Shown: in pieces, positions 25,656 to 37,081 of the stretch | How positions within the stretch are numbered: position 1 is the first letter of the stretch | How the letters are laid out: every line of letters starts with the position of its first letter | Source of the DNA: Desulfosarcina widdelii | Lineage (GTDB): Bacteria > Desulfobacterota > Desulfobacteria > Desulfobacterales > Desulfosarcinaceae | Direction: 5' to 3' | NCBI RefSeq assembly: GCF_009688965.1 | Contig: NZ_AP021875.1 | Coordinates: forward strand, 7,111,001 to 7,175,000 | Length of the DNA: 64,000 nt | Position numbers and translations under genes: made by a program | Notes under the pieces: generated by a model | The model's database searches: none | What the model saw: the letters and a program-made list of their open reading frames with translations, nothing else | Told to the model about the DNA's origin: nothing

Positions 25656-28600
25656 CTATACTTGGCTGAGGAATCCGTAGATACTGCGGATCAACTTTTC
25701 CCGATCCAGTTTGATCTGATAGTCGTTGATCCCCACCTGACGGCCTTTTTCGATATCTTCCTCTCCGGCAAGCGTGGTCAGCGCAATGACCGGAAGATGG
25801 GAGTATGCGTTGGAGGTTTTAATGTTCCGGGTCAGTTCGAATCCGTTCATATTGGGCATCTCGATGTCGGTGACGACCAATGATATTTCGTCCGCGTGCT
25901 GCTGTAAAAGCTCCCAGGCGATGGCACCGTCTTCGGCCTCGATCACCTCGTAACCTTCGTTTTCCATGTAGCTTCTCACCTGGTTGCGAAAAAAGTTGGA
26001 ATCTTCGGCGAACAGGATTTTGGCAGTCCCGCCACTGCTGTCGGTGGCGGCTTCCATCTCCTCGAACCAATCCGGATGAAGCGTTTGAACGATTTCATAC
26101 ACGTCCACCATCAAGGTGGTGTGATCATTGATGATGGCCGAGCCCATGATGCCGGATTGTTTGAGGGTCCGGCCGTCCACATCCAAAGAGAATTCGATGG
26201 CATCCACCGGTCCGATGGCCAAAAGGCCCGTCTCGCGGCCGGCAACGATGAATACGATGACCAGCAGGTCTTCGACGTCGGCCAGGGGCTGAACCATGGC
26301 TACCTCGTCGACCGAGAACAGCGGAAGGCTGCCGCCGCGATAACGGATGACCCGTTTCCCGCCGACCGTTTCGATATCGGTGGCTTTGATTTTCTCAATG
26401 CGCTCCACCATGTTCAGCGGCGCGGCGAACTGCTCGTCCTCGGCGCTGCGGAATACCAGCAGGGACTGACGGTCTTTCTGTTCGAGGATCGCCCGCCGGC
26501 TTTCTTCGGCGAGTTCCGAAGCCCGGTCGGATCCTTCCAGCGAGGTCAGGCCGGCCATCTGGGCCAGGTTGGCTACATCCAGGATCAGGGCCACCCTGCC
26601 GTCACCCATAATTGTGGCGCCGGCGTATCCCTTGCATTGTTTCAGATCCCGACCCAGCGGTTTGACGACGATTTCCTCCGAGTCGTGCAGTTCATCGACC
26701 ACCAAACCATATTTCATGGCGCCGGTGGATACGACCACGATATTCAAAGCGCTGTTGGCATGATACCGGCGTTCCTCCGACCGATGGGTCGCATCTGCCG
26801 GGACCTCCTTGACGGTGCCCGCACCACCCGAAAGAGGGCTTTCCTTGGATCGCCGGTCTGAAAGGGTTTTGCGCCGGTCCGGCCGTCGTTCCCCGGTTTC
26901 CGGATCCAAAAAAACGGATTCGGTTCCGATTACCTCGGACAATTTGATCAGCGGCAGCAGGTTGCCCCTGAGGCGAACGACTTCCGCATCGCCCACGCGC
27001 TCGATGCGATCCTTCACGTGGTCGGCCGGGATTCGCAGCAACTCTTCCAGGTTGACTTGCGGAATGGCATAGCGCTCGTTGCCGGTCATGACGATCTGGC
27101 AGGGGATAATGGCCAGCGTCAGGGGGAGTTTGATCCGGATCGTCGATCCCTTGCCCAGTTCCGAGTCGATATCGATGATACCGCCGAGCTTGTCCAGGTT
27201 GGTCTTGACAACGTCCATGCCCACGCCGCGGCCGGAAACGTCGGTGATCTTTTCCGCCGTTGAAAACCCGGGTAGAAAGATGAGGTTGGTGCGTTCCTTG
27301 TCGGACATGACTTTGGCCTGATCTTCGTTGATCAGACCTTTTTCCAGGGCCTTCTGGGTGAGGACCTGACCGTCCAGGCCTTTGCCGTCGTCGGTAATTT
27401 CAATATTGACCTGGCCGGCCTCGTGGTAGGCTTTTAGAAATATCTTTCCGACGGGATTCTTCCCGGCGCTCTGGCGGATATCGGGCAGTTCGATGCCGTG
27501 ATCGACGGCATTGCGCACCAGATGGGTCAACGGATCGCCGATGGCTTCAATGATGGTCTTGTCCAGTTCGACATCCTTGCCTTCCAGGTGCAAATCGACT
27601 TTTTTCTTCAAAGAAAGGGAGAGATCCCGCACCACCCGCGGAAATTTATTGAACACGTTGCCGATAGACTGCATGCGGGTGAGCATGATCGCCTCCTGAA
27701 GTTCCGAGGTGATCAGGTCGATCCGCTGGCCGGCGATTTCCGACCCGCGATGGTCTTCCGAACTCATGGACTGGAGCAACTGGTTGCGGCTGAGGACCAG
27801 TTCACCGGCCAGGGTCATCAGTTGGTCCAAAAGGCTCACATGAACGCGCAGGCTGGTCTCGGTCTCAGGCTTTTTGGCCGGCGTTTTTTTCTCCACCGCA
27901 GGAGGCTTTTCCTTGGGTGCTGCAGCAACAGCCGGCTTCGGTGCAACTGCGGACGGGGGCTCCACGGGTTCTGCAGCCGCCGGTTCGGCAACGGGAGGGG
28001 CCGGTTCGGTAACCTCCTCGACCGGTTCCGGTTCGGCCGGGGCCGGTTCCGCCGGCGGCGACCCCAGGCATTGCAAACCCATGTCCGGCAATACTTGATA
28101 GATTTGATGCTCCGGTATTTCGAACAGAACATTGATGTCTTCGGGTTTCAGGATGGTGGCGAAAAGGACCGTGAGCGGATCGACTGCCTGACCCTTTTCG
28201 ATCTCCATGGTACGAACTTCGTCGGCAGGGGGGCTGCAGCCAACCAGGATCCCGGTCTGTTCCATCTCCTCTAAAGTGACCGCCGGTGATTTGCCCTTGT
28301 CGACCACGTCGGCGATCAGATCGATCTGTGCCAGATAAACGAATTTCCCTTCATTCATCAGGTCCTCGACCTGCTGGCGTTCGGCGGCGATAGAGATGGC
28401 GCCGTCGGCGGTCTCGATGGCGATCTGCTCCGAATCGCTTTTCAACGATACTTCCGAAGTCGGAGCCGTTTCACCCTCTGCTTCCGGCTCCGGGGCGGGC
28501 GCTACTTCCGGTTGCGAAGCGGCGGCTTCCGTTTGCGGGGCGGCTGCCGCCGGTGTTTTTCCTTCGGCGATGGCCTGCAGGTTATCTATGTGCTGGGAAA

Positions 28601-28943
28601 TATCCACGTCGTTGCTGGTGAACACATCCTTCATCAACTCTTTGAGGGTGTCCGAAGCCGTGAGTAGGATGTTGATAATTTCAGGCGTGGGAATCATATC
28701 CCGACTTCTGATTTTGCCGAGAATGTTTTCCATTTCATGGGTGAGATCCTTGATGGTGTTCAATCCCATGAACCCGGCCCCGCCTTTGATGGAGTGCGCG
28801 GCCCGGTAGACCTTGTTGACGAGATCTTCGTCGATATCGGCGCCGGCCTCTTCGATACCCAACAGATCGGTTTCGATATCTGCCAGATGTTCAATGGACT
28901 CCTCAAGATACATCTGTAAAGTTTCGTCGTCCTGAATGGTCAT
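25656..28943 (-). CDS. cheA: Chemotaxis hybrid histidine kinase CheA with two CheW-like domains and a C-terminal receiver
   Basis: A 1095-residue protein. Domains in order: Hpt with His50 (AAHSIKGGAGF), a low-complexity Pro/Ala/Glu linker (about 130-365), the dimerisation and HATPase region (about 365-610, with LVRNAVDHGIE, DDGKGLDG and GRGVGMDVV), a CheW domain (IIPCQIVMTGNERYAIPQ), a second CheW-like domain (about 800-960: RQSLLVFRSAEDEQFAAP, then GRETGLLAI), and a receiver near 975-1095 (LFAEDSN, VVTDIEMPNMNGF, ending in FLSQV). A long hybrid CheA is found in gliding, twitching and some flagellar systems. AAGGAG six bases before the ATG fits. It opens the operon cheA-cheW-cheB-cheR-receiver and has a sigma-28-like promoter at 29070. 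Confidence 0.96.
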   Translation of the reverse strand: MTIQDDETLQMYLEESIEHLADIETDLLGIEEAGADIDEDLVNKVYRAAHSIKGGAGFMGLNTIKDLTHEMENILGKIRSRDMIPTPEIINILLTASDTLKELMKDVFTSNDVDISQHIDNLQAIAEGKTPAAAAPQTEAAASQPEVAPAPEPEAEGETAPTSEVSLKSDSEQIAIETADGAISIAAERQQVEDLMNEGKFVYLAQIDLIADVVDKGKSPAVTLEEMEQTGILVGCSPPADEVRTMEIEKGQAVDPLTVLFATILKPEDINVLFEIPEHQIYQVLPDMGLQCLGSPPAEPAPAEPEPVEEVTEPAPPVAEPAAAEPVEPPSAVAPKPAVAAAPKEKPPAVEKKTPAKKPETETSLRVHVSLLDQLMTLAGELVLSRNQLLQSMSSEDHRGSEIAGQRIDLITSELQEAIMLTRMQSIGNVFNKFPRVVRDLSLSLKKKVDLHLEGKDVELDKTIIEAIGDPLTHLVRNAVDHGIELPDIRQSAGKNPVGKIFLKAYHEAGQVNIEITDDGKGLDGQVLTQKALEKGLINEDQAKVMSDKERTNLIFLPGFSTAEKITDVSGRGVGMDVVKTNLDKLGGIIDIDSELGKGSTIRIKLPLTLAIIPCQIVMTGNERYAIPQVNLEELLRIPADHVKDRIERVGDAEVVRLRGNLLPLIKLSEVIGTESVFLDPETGERRPDRRKTLSDRRSKESPLSGGAGTVKEVPADATHRSEERRYHANSALNIVVVSTGAMKYGLVVDELHDSEEIVVKPLGRDLKQCKGYAGATIMGDGRVALILDVANLAQMAGLTSLEGSDRASELAEESRRAILEQKDRQSLLVFRSAEDEQFAAPLNMVERIEKIKATDIETVGGKRVIRYRGGSLPLFSVDEVAMVQPLADVEDLLVIVFIVAGRETGLLAIGPVDAIEFSLDVDGRTLKQSGIMGSAIINDHTTLMVDVYEIVQTLHPDWFEEMEAATDSSGGTAKILFAEDSNFFRNQVRSYMENEGYEVIEAEDGAIAWELLQQHADEISLVVTDIEMPNMNGFELTRNIKTSNAYSHLPVIALTTLAGEEDIEKGRQVGINDYQIKLDREKLIRSIYGFLSQV

Positions 28944-29069
28944 GGTGCGCTCCTTTTAGGGAAAATGTTGCTATCCGTAAAGAAAGTGGTCTTTTAAATG
29001 GTACCGTCACCCTGGAGGTGACCGGTCGTATCGAAAAAATAAAACTGCTGGTCAACTTCTATGAACCTT

Positions 29070-29096
29070 ATATCCGCACGCCCATGAAAAACTTTA
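29070..29096 (-). promoter_or_regulatory. Sigma-28 (FliA)-type promoter of the che operon
   Basis: On the minus strand, TAAAGTTT (29096-29089), an 11-base spacer, then GCGGATAT (29077-29070). The consensus for flagellar sigma-28 is TAAAGTTT-N11-GCCGATAA; the minus-35 is perfect, the spacing exact and six of eight minus-10 bases match. The start of cheA is about 125 bases downstream. The 365 bases between cheA and sdhB otherwise hold only the sdh terminator. Confidence 0.8.
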
Positions 29097-29224
29097 GCTG
29101 TTTTTAAATATTTAGAATATACGAGAATCGGAGCGAACGCCGAGGGCTCGAACGGAATCGAAGGGAGCATGTCATAACACTTGGGAAGGCGTAAAATCAG
29201 TTACTGTCGTGGCGCGGGGAAGCG

Positions 29225-29277
29225 AAAAAAGCCACCCGGCAGGTGCGATGGCATCGTTCCCCTGCCGGGTGTTTTTA
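29225..29277. terminator. Intrinsic terminator downstream of sdhB
   Basis: Stem ACCCGGCAGG (29234-29243) and CCTGCCGGGT (29261-29270), with an A-run on the left and GTTTTT on the right, can stop transcription from sdhB on the minus strand (A-run side gives the U-run) and also plus-strand read-through. Confidence 0.88.
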
Positions 29278-29308
29278 TGGATGGGTAATGATCGAAAAGA
29301 GGTGCCGG

Positions 29309-30069
29309 TCAGGCGGACTTGGAGAAAAGCCCGGCTTTGAAGAACTCCCGGTTCAGCCGGGCGATGTTGGTGATGGATATTTCCTTGGGACATTCGGCTT
29401 CGCACTCCCTTTCGTTGGTGCAGTTGCCGAATCCCAGTGCATCCATTGTGCGGACCATGTTCAACGCTCTTTTGGCCGCCTCGGGCCTTCCCTGGGGCAG
29501 CAGCGCCAGTTGGGAGATCTTGGCGCTGGTAAACAGCATGGCCGAGGCATTGGGGCAGGCGGCTACGCAGGCCCCGCAGCCGATGCACTGGGCCGCGTCC
29601 ATGGCCAGGTCGGCCGCTTCCTGGGAAACCAGGATGGCATTGGCGTCCTGGGCACCGCCGGTATTGGCGGAGATGTAGCCGCCGGCCTGGATGATTTTGT
29701 CCAGGGCGCTGCGGTCCACGGCCAGATCTTTGACCACTTTGAACGCCATGGCCCGGAAGGGTTCGATGGCGATGGTGTCGCCGTTTTCGAAATGGCGCAT
29801 ATGCAACTGGCACAAGGTGGTCCCCTTTTCGGAACCGTGGGCGCGTCCGTTCACCACACAGCCGCACATGCCGCAAATGCCTTCCCGGCAGTCGTGATCG
29901 AAGGCGATGGGCTCCTTGCCGTCAATGGTGAGCTGCTCGTTGACCACATCCAGCATCTCCAGAAAGGACATGTCCGTGGTGATGTTTTCGGCATGATAGG
30001 TGTCGAACCGTCCCTTGGCGTTGGGTCCCTCCTGGCGCCACACTTTCAGTGTCAAATTGATTGTCTTTG

Positions 30070-30073
<4 letters not shown>
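29309..30073 (-). CDS. sdhB: Succinate dehydrogenase/fumarate reductase iron-sulfur subunit
   Basis: A 254-residue protein that carries electrons from the flavoprotein to the membrane haem. Residues 60-80 hold the [2Fe-2S] cysteines (DCREGICGMCGC and later QLHMRH). The [4Fe-4S] and [3Fe-4S] set is CIGCGACVAACP and CTNERECEAECP. The GTG start at 30073 has GGAG six bases upstream and overlaps the sdhA stop by four bases (GTGA), which settles the start against an in-frame upstream ATG at 30163. A terminator follows at 29225. It is the last gene of sdhCAB. Confidence 0.96.
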
Positions 30074-31983
<1,910 letters not shown>

Positions 31984-32052
31984 GGTATTTCCTTTCTGGA
32001 CAAATTGGGGCGGGCCGCCCCGTTGGATGATTGGACTGTGGCCGAAGCCGGA

Positions 32053-32694
32053 TCAGGCCAGCAGGAAAATATATATGGGCAGAAAGCCGAATCCAATGCC
32101 GATGGCTACCGCGAAGGCGATACCGACCGCCCGGATCGCGGGCATATATTTGGGATGATTGGCTCCAACGGTCTGGAATGCGCTCCAGAACCCGTGGCTG
32201 ACATGGATGGCGGCGACCACCATGGCCAGAATGTAAATGACCACGCACCCGGTATTGGAAAAGGCCTCGGAAACGATGTTGAAAATGGTGGTGTCCGTCT
32301 TGTCCACGAAATGGAAATTCAGCAGATGGAAAACGATAAACGCCAGAATAAGGACGCCGGTGTAAGGCATGGTGGCGGAACCCAGCGTACGGCCGCCGGC
32401 GGTTTTGTTGACGGCGTAGCGCACCGGACGGGCTTTGAGGTTCTGCAGAAAAAGGATCAGGCCGGTAATCACATGAATCAGAAAAAGGGTCAGCAGGCCC
32501 AACTCGGCCACGGTTAAAAGCGGTCCCAGCGCATGGAGATGTTCGGCATAACCGTTGAAGGCGTCTTTGCCGCCGTAAATGGTCAGATTCCCCGCCAGGT
32601 GGGCCGCCAGGAACCCGCAAAAACTAAACCCCGTGACGGCCATCATCAGTTTTTTACCGATGGATGAGCCCAATGTTCCGGTAATCCAGTTCAT
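32053..32694 (-). CDS. sdhC: Succinate dehydrogenase/fumarate reductase cytochrome b subunit, type B
   Basis: A 213-residue membrane protein with five transmembrane helices, the single anchor of type B complexes, with no separate SdhD. Haem-ligating histidines are expected at positions near HLAGN, HVITG, FHLLNFHF and HVSHGFWS; these four His segments are all present. GGGAGG five bases before the ATG at 32694 decides the start over an earlier ATG at 32772. It is the first gene of sdhCAB and starts 53 bases after the HD-domain gene, so a shared transcript is possible. Confidence 0.94.
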   Translation of the reverse strand: MNWITGTLGSSIGKKLMMAVTGFSFCGFLAAHLAGNLTIYGGKDAFNGYAEHLHALGPLLTVAELGLLTLFLIHVITGLILFLQNLKARPVRYAVNKTAGGRTLGSATMPYTGVLILAFIVFHLLNFHFVDKTDTTIFNIVSEAFSNTGCVVIYILAMVVAAIHVSHGFWSAFQTVGANHPKYMPAIRAVGIAFAVAIGIGFGFLPIYIFLLA

Positions 32695-32746
32695 CACTGC
32701 CTCCCTTTTGAAATGAATGCCATATTTTTTGTACAAGGGATCTAAC

Positions 32747-33316
32747 CTATTTTTCTTTCGTACCGCTGTCAACGAATAATTTCAACCACCATGAATCCCA
32801 TTCCGTCCTGCCAATGCAGTCCGCCATTTCGATGCCGGCGGGCGTCCGTAGCCGCTCTTTTACGTGTCCGGCCCATTTTTCCGGGGCGGCGTAGCCCATG
32901 TCGGAAAGGGACTTCAGATCGATCAGAAACGCCAGTTGGTCGGCGTCCCGGGCCAGTTGGGCTTCAAGGGTTTCGCCGGCGTTAAACTCGTCGAGTAGTT
33001 CCCGGATATCGGTGCCGAAGGGCAAGCCGCGGGTCAAGTGGTTCAGAGCCCGTTTTTCGTTAGCGTTCACGTACCGTTTCTGGACATAGTTCAGATCACC
33101 CATTCTGGCTTCAGGCATGTCGTGTACCAGGCACATGGTCAGCAGATGGCCGGTATCGGCCTCGGGGGTCAGCCGCGCCAGGGTCCAGGCGATGCACATG
33201 ACTCCGTAAGTGTGCTCGGCGACAGATTCCTTGCCCGGTCCCAGAAACTGGTAGCCGGTGCGGTGGATCCGTTTCAACAGCATGGTTTCGAACAGAAATT
33301 CGACAATACGGTCCAT
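32747..33316 (-). CDS. HD-domain phosphohydrolase, HDDC2/YfbR-like
   Basis: A 189-residue protein of the HD superfamily. The signature residues are ESVAEHTYGVM (His 33-ish), LVHDMPEARMGD (HD pair) and RDADQLAFLID (distal Asp), giving a metal site of the HDDC2/YfbR 5'-nucleotidase type. The start at 33316 has GAGGG eight bases upstream; upstream in-frame codons to 33427 have no site. The reaction is probably dephosphorylation of nucleoside monophosphates, but the substrate is inference. It is immediately upstream of sdhC. Confidence 0.87.
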   Translation of the reverse strand: MDRIVEFLFETMLLKRIHRTGYQFLGPGKESVAEHTYGVMCIAWTLARLTPEADTGHLLTMCLVHDMPEARMGDLNYVQKRYVNANEKRALNHLTRGLPFGTDIRELLDEFNAGETLEAQLARDADQLAFLIDLKSLSDMGYAAPEKWAGHVKERLRTPAGIEMADCIGRTEWDSWWLKLFVDSGTKEK

Positions 33317-33462
33317 AGTCCCTCTTTTTCGTTTTGGGTTGCAGGCAGCTTCGGTGGTATCACAACCGGGGTTGGCGGCGCAATTGCCGGAAGCAACGGG
33401 CAGGGCCTGCAGTCCATTTTTCCGCAAAGCCTAGAACCGCTAACGTTTCATCCGCAAACTGC

Positions 33463-33489
33463 TTGACACTATCTTGCGGTTTGTATAGG
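33463..33489 (+). promoter_or_regulatory. Candidate promoter of the tol-pal operon
   Basis: TTGACA at 33463-33468 is followed, after 15 bases, by TATAGG at 33484-33489; a second TATACG starts at 33490. The start codon of tolQ is 98 bases downstream. Spacer lengths are not ideal. Confidence 0.45.
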
Positions 33490-33587
33490 TATACGACACA
33501 AAATACAGGGGGTGCCGCCGTTTTGAAACCATAATCGTGCATCCCTTTTCAACGCGCTTCACTCACAAACGATTTGGAGATCCGAAG

Positions 33588-34301
33588 ATGATTGCTACCG
33601 AAATGGACTATATCCAGATCATCGGCAATGCCAGCCTGATGGTGAAGTTTGTATTGCTGCTGCTGCTTTTTTTCTCCGTCATGTCCTGGGCGATTATCAT
33701 CATCAAGATCCGTTACATCCGCAGGGCGTTCAAGGAATCGGACATCTTCATCGATTATTTCTGGAAGAGCCGCGACCTGGCCGGCGCCTTCACCAAGGCC
33801 AAGCAGCTTGACGGCAGTCCGGTGGCGCGCATTTTTCGCATCGGCTATGCGGAATTGCGCAAGCTGAACACCGGCGGCAAGAACGGGGACGAAGCGGCTT
33901 CAGGGGATCATGCCCCCTCCCTGCGCCAGGAATTTTCCGGCTCCGGAAACGTCAAACGCGCCCTGCGGCGGGCTATCAATACCGAGATGACCCGGATCAC
34001 CCAAATGGTCCCCTTTCTGGCGACCACAGGCAACACGACCCCGTTCATCGGGTTGTTCGGAACGGTCTGGGGGATCATGAACTCCTTCCACGGCATCGGC
34101 CAGCGGGGATCTGCCAGTCTGGCCGTAGTGGCGCCGGGAATTTCCGAAGCCCTCGTGGCCACGGCGGCCGGCCTGGCCGTGGCGATCCCCGCCGTGATCG
34201 CCTTTAACCACTTCATGCAGAAGATCCGTGTGATCGAATCGGAACTGCACAGTTTCTCGGCCGATTTCCTCAATATTCTCGACCGTGATATCCTCAGATA
34301 A
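33588..34301 (+). CDS. tolQ: Tol-Pal system proton channel TolQ
   Basis: A 237-residue inner-membrane ExbB/TolQ protein with three transmembrane helices. Motifs in TM2/TM3: FLATTGNTTPFIGLFGTVWGIM and GISEALVATAAGLAVAIPAVIA, with the conserved Thr/Pro/Glu. It forms the pentameric channel that powers TolA through TolR. GGAG before the ATG at 33588 supports this start. It leads the operon tolQ-tolR-tolA-tolB-pal-cpoB; tolR follows by 11 bases. Confidence 0.96.
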   Translation: MIATEMDYIQIIGNASLMVKFVLLLLLFFSVMSWAIIIIKIRYIRRAFKESDIFIDYFWKSRDLAGAFTKAKQLDGSPVARIFRIGYAELRKLNTGGKNGDEAASGDHAPSLRQEFSGSGNVKRALRRAINTEMTRITQMVPFLATTGNTTPFIGLFGTVWGIMNSFHGIGQRGSASLAVVAPGISEALVATAAGLAVAIPAVIAFNHFMQKIRVIESELHSFSADFLNILDRDILR

Positions 34302-34312
34302 AAGGAGGCGGT

Positions 34313-34753
34313 ATGGCTATCGGAAGCGGCAGCGACCGGCTCATGTCGGATATCAACGTGACGCCTTTCGTGGACGTCATGCTGGTATTGCTCATCATTT
34401 TTATGGTAACGGCGCCCATGATGGTGCAGGGGGTCGACGTGGCCCTGCCCGAGGTGAGCGCCAAGCCAATGGTCACGGACAAGGAAAATCTCACTGTAAC
34501 CATTGACCGGGAATCCAACGTTTACGTCAACGATTTTCAGGTGCGGACGGATTTTCTCAAGGAAAAACTGGAGAAGATCCTGGCCGGAAAAACGGACCGT
34601 GAAGTCTTTTTCCGGGCGGACAAGGATGTGCCTTACGGTATGGTTGTGAGCGTGATGGCGGAGATCAAGGCCGCCGGCGTCGAGAAACTCGGCATGGTAA
34701 CCGATCCGTACGAAGATCCCGGCAAGGATAAATCTTCCGGTAAAAAAGGGTAA
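34313..34753 (+). CDS. tolR: Tol-Pal system protein TolR
   Basis: A 146-residue ExbD/TolR with one transmembrane helix at about 20-40. The conserved proton-channel aspartate is in INVTPFVDVMLVLLIIFMVTAP. The periplasmic domain ends in a charged tail. Its stop codon overlaps the tolA ATG by one base. GGAGG four bases before the ATG fits. Confidence 0.96.
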   Translation: MAIGSGSDRLMSDINVTPFVDVMLVLLIIFMVTAPMMVQGVDVALPEVSAKPMVTDKENLTVTIDRESNVYVNDFQVRTDFLKEKLEKILAGKTDREVFFRADKDVPYGMVVSVMAEIKAAGVEKLGMVTDPYEDPGKDKSSGKKG

Positions 34754-35658
34754 TGAAAAAGAACGTTCGCGTTCCGAGGACCTTCAGCCAGGAGCAGCGG
34801 CGGGACGGCCAGATGTCGGTTCTAAAGCCGATGGTCATCTCATTTGCCGGCCACCTGCTGTTTCTGCTGCTGTTCGTCATCACGCCCAGCCTGCGCTTCG
34901 AAAAGCCGCCGGCCCCGTCCGTGATTGATGTCAGCATGGTCTCCTTCAAGAAAACCGCCAAACAGTCGGATACCCGGACGGGCACGCCCAAAAAAACGCC
35001 CCGGGTCGAAAAGCCTGAGACCGTGAAACCGGTCAAAAAACCGCCGGTGGTGAAAAAGGCACCCGCGAAGGCCGCCAAACCGGCGCCTAAGCCTAAAACT
35101 TCGTTGAAGAAAAAGACCTTCAAGTCCACTCAGGTGGTCAAGCGCGCCATAAAGGAATTGGAGACCAAAGTCGCGGACAAACCGGCTGAAACGTCGGAGG
35201 AAGCGCAACCGGAACCGTTGCAATCCGCCTTGGAACGTTTACGCAAGGAAGTCGACAAAGCGGAGACCAGCCAGGCGAAAAAGACGGAAAGCGGTGCCGG
35301 GCCGACGGGCGCCAAAGCCGGAGGAAAAGGGGGACCCTTCAACGAAGACGGCAAGAAAACGGCCGAGACCATCGATCTGTACCGGTTGGAAGTGGCTTTT
35401 CAGATTCAGAAACACTGGGCTTTCAACGAACAATTGGCCGGGAGTGACGGATCGCTGGTAACGGCCATCGTTTTCAAGGTGATGCCCGATGGCGAAATTC
35501 GGGACATCTTTTTTACGGACCGGTCGGGCAATGCCTACCTGGACGACCAGGCCTACAAGGCCATCGTCAAGTCCAACCCGGTGGATCCCCATCCTGCCGG
35601 ACTGAATCAACCATATGTGGAAATGGGGGTCCGGTTCACCCCCCAGGGACTCCGTTGA
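34753..35658 (+). CDS. tolA: Tol-Pal system protein TolA (TonB-like energy transducer)
   Basis: A 301-residue protein with one N-terminal transmembrane helix (about 28-47), a long Lys/Pro/Ala-rich periplasmic region that forms an extended helix, and a TolA/TonB C-terminal domain (about 205-301, with YRLEVAFQIQKHWAF and DFFTDRSGN-like segment IFFTDRSGNAYLDDQA). It connects the proton channel to TolB/Pal across the periplasm. Sequence identity in the middle is low, as usual; placement and topology identify it. Confidence 0.9.
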   Translation: MKKNVRVPRTFSQEQRRDGQMSVLKPMVISFAGHLLFLLLFVITPSLRFEKPPAPSVIDVSMVSFKKTAKQSDTRTGTPKKTPRVEKPETVKPVKKPPVVKKAPAKAAKPAPKPKTSLKKKTFKSTQVVKRAIKELETKVADKPAETSEEAQPEPLQSALERLRKEVDKAETSQAKKTESGAGPTGAKAGGKGGPFNEDGKKTAETIDLYRLEVAFQIQKHWAFNEQLAGSDGSLVTAIVFKVMPDGEIRDIFFTDRSGNAYLDDQAYKAIVKSNPVDPHPAGLNQPYVEMGVRFTPQGLR

Positions 35659-35730
35659 CCGATAATATCCAGAAGGGACAGGTGTGACACCGTTCGCACG
35701 TCAACCCCAAGCCGAGGAACGCGTTTCGCT

Positions 35731-37050
35731 ATGATTTTTAACCGATGGATAGCTTTCTGGTCCGTTTTGCTGATGCTGTTGCCTGCATCGGTCAACGCGG
35801 CCCAATACAACTATATTGACATTTCCAATCCCTTTTTGCGCAAGACGCCCATTGCGGTGCCGGTTTTCAAAGTTCCCGCCCAGGATCGCGCAGCCATGCG
35901 CACGGCCGAATCCGCGGCTCAGCGTTTGGCCTACTATCTCGAATTTACAGGTTATTTTTCCATCAGTGATCCGGGCGCTTTTTTGGAGGATCCCCAGGCC
36001 ATGGACATCACCGGCGCCGGCATCCGCTACCGGAACTGGACCGTTATCGGAGCCGAGATGCTGGTGACGGGAGGCGTGGAGATCCGCGAGGGAGAGGCAC
36101 AGTTCGAACTGCGCCTGTTCGACACTGTCAAACAGAAAATGCTGGTGGGCAAGCGCTATCGCGGCAAGCCGGACGACTACAACCGGGTGGCGCGACGCTT
36201 TTGCAGCGAAGTGGTCTTTGCCGTGACCGGCAGCCGGGGTTTTTTCGATTCGAAACTGGCTTTTGTCTCCAACGGAACCGGTCACAAAGAGATTTACCTG
36301 AGTGATTTCGACGGTAGCAACGTCCAGCAGTTTACCCGGCACAACAGCATTTCGCTGTTTCCCGACTGGTCATCGGACGGCCGCTGGATTGCCTATACCA
36401 CCTATGCCAACAAACGCCCGCAAATCCGCATTCAGAATGTCAAAGAGAAGCGCTGGTCAGGTATCGACAAGCCGGGCCTGCAGGCCGTAGCGGCGTGGGT
36501 TCCCGGTGAATTCAAACTGGCTGCGGGCCTTTCTTTTTCCGGTGACCTGGAAATTTATTTGTTGACCGGAAATGGGAAAGTGATTAAAAGATTGACAAAC
36601 AGCGTGGGGATTGACGGGGAGCCAACATGGGCGCCGGACGGAAAACGACTGGCATTCGTTTCCAGGCGTGCGGGTAATCCCCAGATTTATATTCTCGACA
36701 CCGATTCCGGCCGGGTTCAACGGTTGACGTTCGAAGGCCGTTACAATACCCAGCCCAGCTGGTCCCCCAAGGGAGATCGGATTGCTTATTCCGCCATGAA
36801 AAGTGGCGTCATCGATATCTTTACCATTGACCCCGAAAACGGCGAGGCCGTTCAGTTAACCGAAAATCAGGGAAGCAACGAAGCCCCTACATGGTCACCG
36901 GACGGCAGCCTGATTGCATTCAGCTCGACGCGGGAGGGAAAAAGCAGGATTTACGTGATGACCGCTTACGGAACCGACCAAAGACGTCTGCTCACTTTGC
37001 CCGGTGAGCAAACCAACCCCAAGTGGTCTCCGAATATCGTAACCCCATGA
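35731..37050 (+). CDS. tolB: Tol-Pal system beta-propeller protein TolB
   Basis: A 439-residue periplasmic protein with a signal peptide of about 23 residues, an N-terminal TolB domain and a six-bladed beta-propeller whose blades carry the repeated pattern PSWSPDG or PTWSPDGS (for example near 300, 345 and 390). It binds Pal and links it to TolA. A start at 35731 with GAGGA rather far upstream is accepted because the signal peptide begins there. It is 72 bases after tolA. Confidence 0.95.
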   Translation: MIFNRWIAFWSVLLMLLPASVNAAQYNYIDISNPFLRKTPIAVPVFKVPAQDRAAMRTAESAAQRLAYYLEFTGYFSISDPGAFLEDPQAMDITGAGIRYRNWTVIGAEMLVTGGVEIREGEAQFELRLFDTVKQKMLVGKRYRGKPDDYNRVARRFCSEVVFAVTGSRGFFDSKLAFVSNGTGHKEIYLSDFDGSNVQQFTRHNSISLFPDWSSDGRWIAYTTYANKRPQIRIQNVKEKRWSGIDKPGLQAVAAWVPGEFKLAAGLSFSGDLEIYLLTGNGKVIKRLTNSVGIDGEPTWAPDGKRLAFVSRRAGNPQIYILDTDSGRVQRLTFEGRYNTQPSWSPKGDRIAYSAMKSGVIDIFTIDPENGEAVQLTENQGSNEAPTWSPDGSLIAFSSTREGKSRIYVMTAYGTDQRRLLTLPGEQTNPKWSPNIVTP

Positions 37051-37081
37051 ATCGAATCCGTACCCGAAAAAGGAGGAGAAG

